This document shows positions 6,596-8,321 of a DNA stretch of 8,321 nucleotides, piece by piece (within the stretch, counting starts at the first letter, position 1; each line of letters begins with the position of its first letter). The stretch is from an uncultured Pseudorhodobacter sp. (GTDB lineage Bacteria > Pseudomonadota > Alphaproteobacteria > Rhodobacterales > Rhodobacteraceae), in the NCBI GenBank assembly GCA_945952425.1, contig CAMFIX010000115.1, positions 1 to 8,321 on the forward strand, in the 5' to 3' direction. The position numbers and the translations under genes were made by a program. The notes below the pieces were generated by a model. The model ran no database searches and was not told the origin of the DNA. It was given only the letters and a program-made list of their open reading frames with translations.

Positions 6596-7275
6596 GCCTC
6601 AAACCGCAGGGCGTGCAGCTGGTGGCCGTTCTGCCGCAGCCAGTCGCGGCAGGCCTGCCAGCCGGGGTAAAGCCGCTCCACCACCGCCCAGAAGGCGGGG
6701 GAGTGGTTCATCTCGACCAGGTGGGCGCATTCATGCGCCGCGACATAGGCCAGCACCTGCGGCGGGGCGAAGATCAGCCGCCAGGAATACATCAGCGCCC
6801 CGTCCTGCGCGCAGGAGCCCCAGCGCGAGCGCGTGTCGCGCAGCGTGATGCGCTTGGGTTTGCGGCCCAGAAGCCCCGCGTAATGGTCCGAGGCCGCCGC
6901 CAGCCGGTCGCGCGCCTGCGCCTTGGCCCAGGCCGCGACGCGGGGGCCGAGCTGCGCCTCTTCGCCCGGCACCTGCAGCGTATCGCCCAGGCGCGAGATT
7001 CGGGCGCGGCCGGGCACCAAAGTCAGCGTCTCGCCCTGAAAGGGGATCGTGGCACCGAAGCGCAGGGCCTGGCGGGGCACCTGTCGGGCCAGCGCCTTCT
7101 TCAGCCAGTCCTCGTGCGCGCGGGCGAAATCCAGCGCCTCGGATGCCCGGGCGCGGGCGGGCATCGACAGGGTCACCCTGCCGTCAAGCGACGAGACGCG
7201 CAGGGAAAACCGCCGCGTGCGGGCGGAGCGGCGGAGCGTGATCTCGACATCGGGCAGGCCGGGCAGGACGGGCAT
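6592..7275 (-). CDS. YgjP/DUF45-type M48-like zinc metallopeptidase
   Basis: A 227-residue soluble protein. The C-terminal half holds the conserved DUF45 (YgjP-like) blocks: TRSRWGSC (148-155), the SWRLIFAPPQVLAYVAAHE approach, and the zinc site H181-E182-x-x-H185 with H191 as the likely third ligand in NHSPAFW (190-196). The N-terminal half has the usual basic VEITLRRSARTRRFSLRV segment. There is no signal peptide and no membrane helix, which distinguishes it from HtpX-type M48 proteases. A GAGG site (complement of 7280-7283) lies 4 bases upstream of the ATG. Physiological substrates of this family are poorly known. It is the first gene of a two-gene minus-strand unit with the GntR regulator. 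Confidence 0.92.
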   Translation of the reverse strand: MPVLPGLPDVEITLRRSARTRRFSLRVSSLDGRVTLSMPARARASEALDFARAHEDWLKKALARQVPRQALRFGATIPFQGETLTLVPGRARISRLGDTLQVPGEEAQLGPRVAAWAKAQARDRLAAASDHYAGLLGRKPKRITLRDTRSRWGSCAQDGALMYSWRLIFAPPQVLAYVAAHECAHLVEMNHSPAFWAVVERLYPGWQACRDWLRQNGHQLHALRFEA

Positions 7276-7363
7276 GGAACCTCGGGGGGCGGGGGTTCAG
7301 CATAGCGGCTTTGCGGGCCGCGGCAACCGGCCGCGGGAGTGGCCTCGGCCCATGACAAAGCCT

Positions 7364-7392
7364 TTGACTCTGGCGCCGGTCTGTGGCAAGGG
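7364..7392 (+). promoter_or_regulatory. Possible promoter of the FYDLN-type gene
   Basis: TTGACT (7364-7369) is a good -35 match within the 154-base divergent region. At 17 bases spacing the -10 position reads CAAGGG, which is poor, so only the -35 half is convincing. The gap also contains a direct repeat GGCCGCGG (7316-7323, 7329-7336). Confidence 0.3.
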
Positions 7393-7429
7393 GGCGCACT
7401 CTGGCCCACAGCCATTTGCAAGGATCACC

Positions 7430-7765
7430 ATGCCCAAAGCAGAATGGGGCACGAAGCGCATCTGCCCGACGACCGGCAAACGCTTCTATGACCTGAACCG
7501 CAGCCCGATCGTCAGCCCCTATACCGGCGAGGTCGTGGACATCGAATCGGCCCGCCGCAAGATGGCGGCCTCGGTCATCGCCCGCGTCGCGCCCGAGAAG
7601 GACGACGACATGCTGGTCGACGACCTGGATACCGATGACGATCTGCTGGCGCCCGGCGGCACCGACGATGCCGACCTGGACGACGAGCTGCTGGAAGAAG
7701 ATGCCGACGACAATGTCTCGCTGGACGACCTGACCGAGGTCGCGGGCGACGAGGAAGAAGTCTGA
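7430..7765 (+). CDS. FYDLN acid domain protein (TIGR02300 family)
   Basis: ATG 7430 is chosen because it follows AAGGA (7420-7424, 5-base gap) and begins the typical MPKAEWGTKR N-terminus; the longer upstream frame overlaps the divergent gene and has no family similarity. The 111-residue protein has an N-terminal CPTTGKRFYDLNR motif (12-24), then PIVSPYTGEVV, and from about residue 57 to the end a very acidic Asp/Glu-rich tail (for example DDELLEEDADDN). The family is found widely in alphaproteobacteria and has no established function. The N-terminus looks like a zinc-ribbon half, but only one cysteine is present where many relatives have CPxCG. A single-gene unit with its own terminator downstream. 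Confidence 0.92.
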   Translation: MPKAEWGTKRICPTTGKRFYDLNRSPIVSPYTGEVVDIESARRKMAASVIARVAPEKDDDMLVDDLDTDDDLLAPGGTDDADLDDELLEEDADDNVSLDDLTEVAGDEEEV

Positions 7766-7791
7766 GGCGACACGCCTTTCGCACCATGCCC

Positions 7792-7819
7792 AAGGGGTCG
7801 ACCGCGGTCGACCCCTTTT
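7792..7819 (+). terminator. Rho-independent terminator, 26-base perfect palindrome
   Basis: AAGGGGTCGACCG (7792-7804) is followed immediately by its reverse complement (7805-7817) and TT, so a stable GC-rich stem (loop CCGCGG or smaller) ends in TTTT. It sits 26 bases after the stop of the FYDLN-type gene. Confidence 0.8.
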
Positions 7820-7921
7820 GCTTGGGCCGGGGGCCAGACCCCGCGCCCGCCGTCTTTCCCTTTCCCGTCAAGCCTTTGCACGATCCGTCGCGGAATCTTC
7901 GCGGCGCGCGCATTTTCCCCC

Positions 7922-7950
7922 TTGCACCCCCCCGCCGAGGTCAATAAATA
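7922..7950 (+). promoter_or_regulatory. Probable promoter of tRNA-Ala
   Basis: TTGCAC (7922-7927), 17 bases, then TAAATA (7945-7950) inside the only AT-rich run of the region. Transcription would start near 7957, leaving a 5' leader of about 50 bases that contains a small hairpin CGGTC-GCAA-GACCG (7982-7995) before the mature tRNA. The rest of the 242-base gap after 7765 holds the terminator and no gene that I can support. Confidence 0.6.
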
Positions 7951-8007
7951 GCCCCTCACCGAAGGCGCCCAGCCTTGGGGACGGTCGCAAGACCGGGCAG
8001 TTCGGAC

Positions 8008-8083
<76 letters not shown>

Positions 8084-8109
8084 ACCTACAATAGATAATT
8101 CAATGGCTT

Positions 8110-8140
8110 AGGCCGCAAGCACAACCTGCTCGCGGCCTTT
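8110..8140 (+). terminator. Probable terminator of tRNA-Ala
   Basis: AGGCCGC (8110-8116) pairs with GCGGCCT (8132-8138). After an A/C mismatch, AGCA (8118-8121) pairs with TGCT (8127-8130) around loop CAACC, and TTT ends the element. It lies 27 bases after the tRNA 3' end. Confidence 0.65.
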
Positions 8141-8149
8141 ATGCTAATT

Positions 8150-8171
8150 GAGTCGCCACCGAATCGCCACC
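8150..8171. repeat. Two 11-bp tandem repeat units
   Basis: GAGTCGCCACC (8150-8160) is followed directly by GAATCGCCACC (8161-8171), differing at one base. It lies just beyond the tRNA terminator. Function unknown; short tandem sites of this kind could be protein-binding arms or the remnant of a coding sequence. Confidence 0.5.
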
Positions 8172-8321
8172 AACAGCAAAGGCGGTTCTTCCGACCTAGA
8201 TTCGGAGCCTTAGACATCGTGGTGAGGCAGGTGTGGCCCCCACCAACAGGTAACCTCAGCGACGAACAGCGCGCCGTTGCAATCGGGTCAAAGCTCGCGC
8301 ACAAATTGTGCTATGGTAGGA

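Larger units (their letters stand above)
8084..8321. other. Non-coding or unassigned tail after tRNA-Ala
   Basis: I count 130 G+C of 238 bases (about 55%), clearly lower than the rest of the window. It holds the terminator and tandem repeat listed separately, two further copies of the tRNA 3'-end string CCACCAAC (8167-8174, 8240-8247), and a palindrome GCACAA-A-TTGTGC (8299-8311). A plus-strand frame stays open from ATG 8141 (or GTG 8219) to the window end. Its later part (ending SDEQRAVAIGSKLAHKLCYG) could be protein-like but matches nothing I know. A 72-codon minus-strand frame here has no recognisable features and is not called. Confidence 0.5.

Noticed and set aside
6541..7305. 254-codon plus-strand open frame opposite the metallopeptidase
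   Set aside because: Antisense shadow of the HExxH protein; no recognisable domain.
8141..8180. CRISPR-like repeat
   Set aside because: Only two adjacent 11-bp units with no spacers.
8086..8304. 72-codon minus-strand frame as an integrase remnant
   Set aside because: It contains a suggestive WRFGGDS string but no catalytic Arg/His/Tyr motif, and it reads through the tRNA terminator hairpin.

Overview
The window is GC-rich (roughly two-thirds G+C by eye) and reads as chromosomal DNA of an alphaproteobacterium, most likely a Rhodobacterales member (Rhodobacter/Paracoccus-like). The grounds are codon usage, the short FYDLN-type acidic protein typical of alphaproteobacteria, the GC-rich REP-like hairpin, and the TTGCAC-type promoter in front of a tRNA. 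This placement is inference, since no rRNA or phylogenetic marker is present.

Layout. (1) 1-759 (+): C-terminal half of a trimethylamine methyltransferase (MttB)-family protein, cut by the window edge. It converges on (2) a TetR regulator (818-1432, -), with a GC-rich inverted repeat between the two stops. (3) The TetR gene diverges from a five-gene operon (1517-5877, +) that encodes a complete polyamine-type (PotD/B/C/A-like) ABC importer, namely binding protein, two permeases and ATPase, followed by a metallo-beta-lactamase-fold hydrolase. Every junction in the operon is a 4-base stop/start overlap (GTGA, ATGA, TTGA, ATGA). A 7+7 bp palindrome between TetR and the binding protein is the obvious operator candidate. 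(4) An AT-rich nested inverted repeat (5883-5926) separates the operon from a convergent two-gene unit on the minus strand: a YgjP/DUF45-type zinc metallopeptidase (6592-7275) followed by a GntR/FCD regulator (5933-6595), again with an ATGA overlap. (5) Divergent from these is a small acidic FYDLN-type protein (7430-7765) ending at a 26-base perfect palindrome that serves as a terminator. (6) A tRNA-Ala(GGC) gene (8008-8083) follows, with a recognisable promoter and terminator. (7) The last ~238 bases have no certain gene, a lower G+C (about 55%), and short repeats that include copies of the tRNA 3' end. This could be the edge of an integrated element.

How the genes work together. The likely functional unit is TetR + importer + MBL hydrolase: an imported small cationic or amine-like compound that the cytoplasmic hydrolase opens or cleaves, with TetR sensing the compound or a product. 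The substrate cannot be read from the sequence. The neighbouring MttB-like gene hints at methylated-amine or betaine metabolism, but it lies outside the operon. I see nothing that is clearly a new type of system. The closest candidate is the hydrolase translationally coupled to a Pot-type importer.
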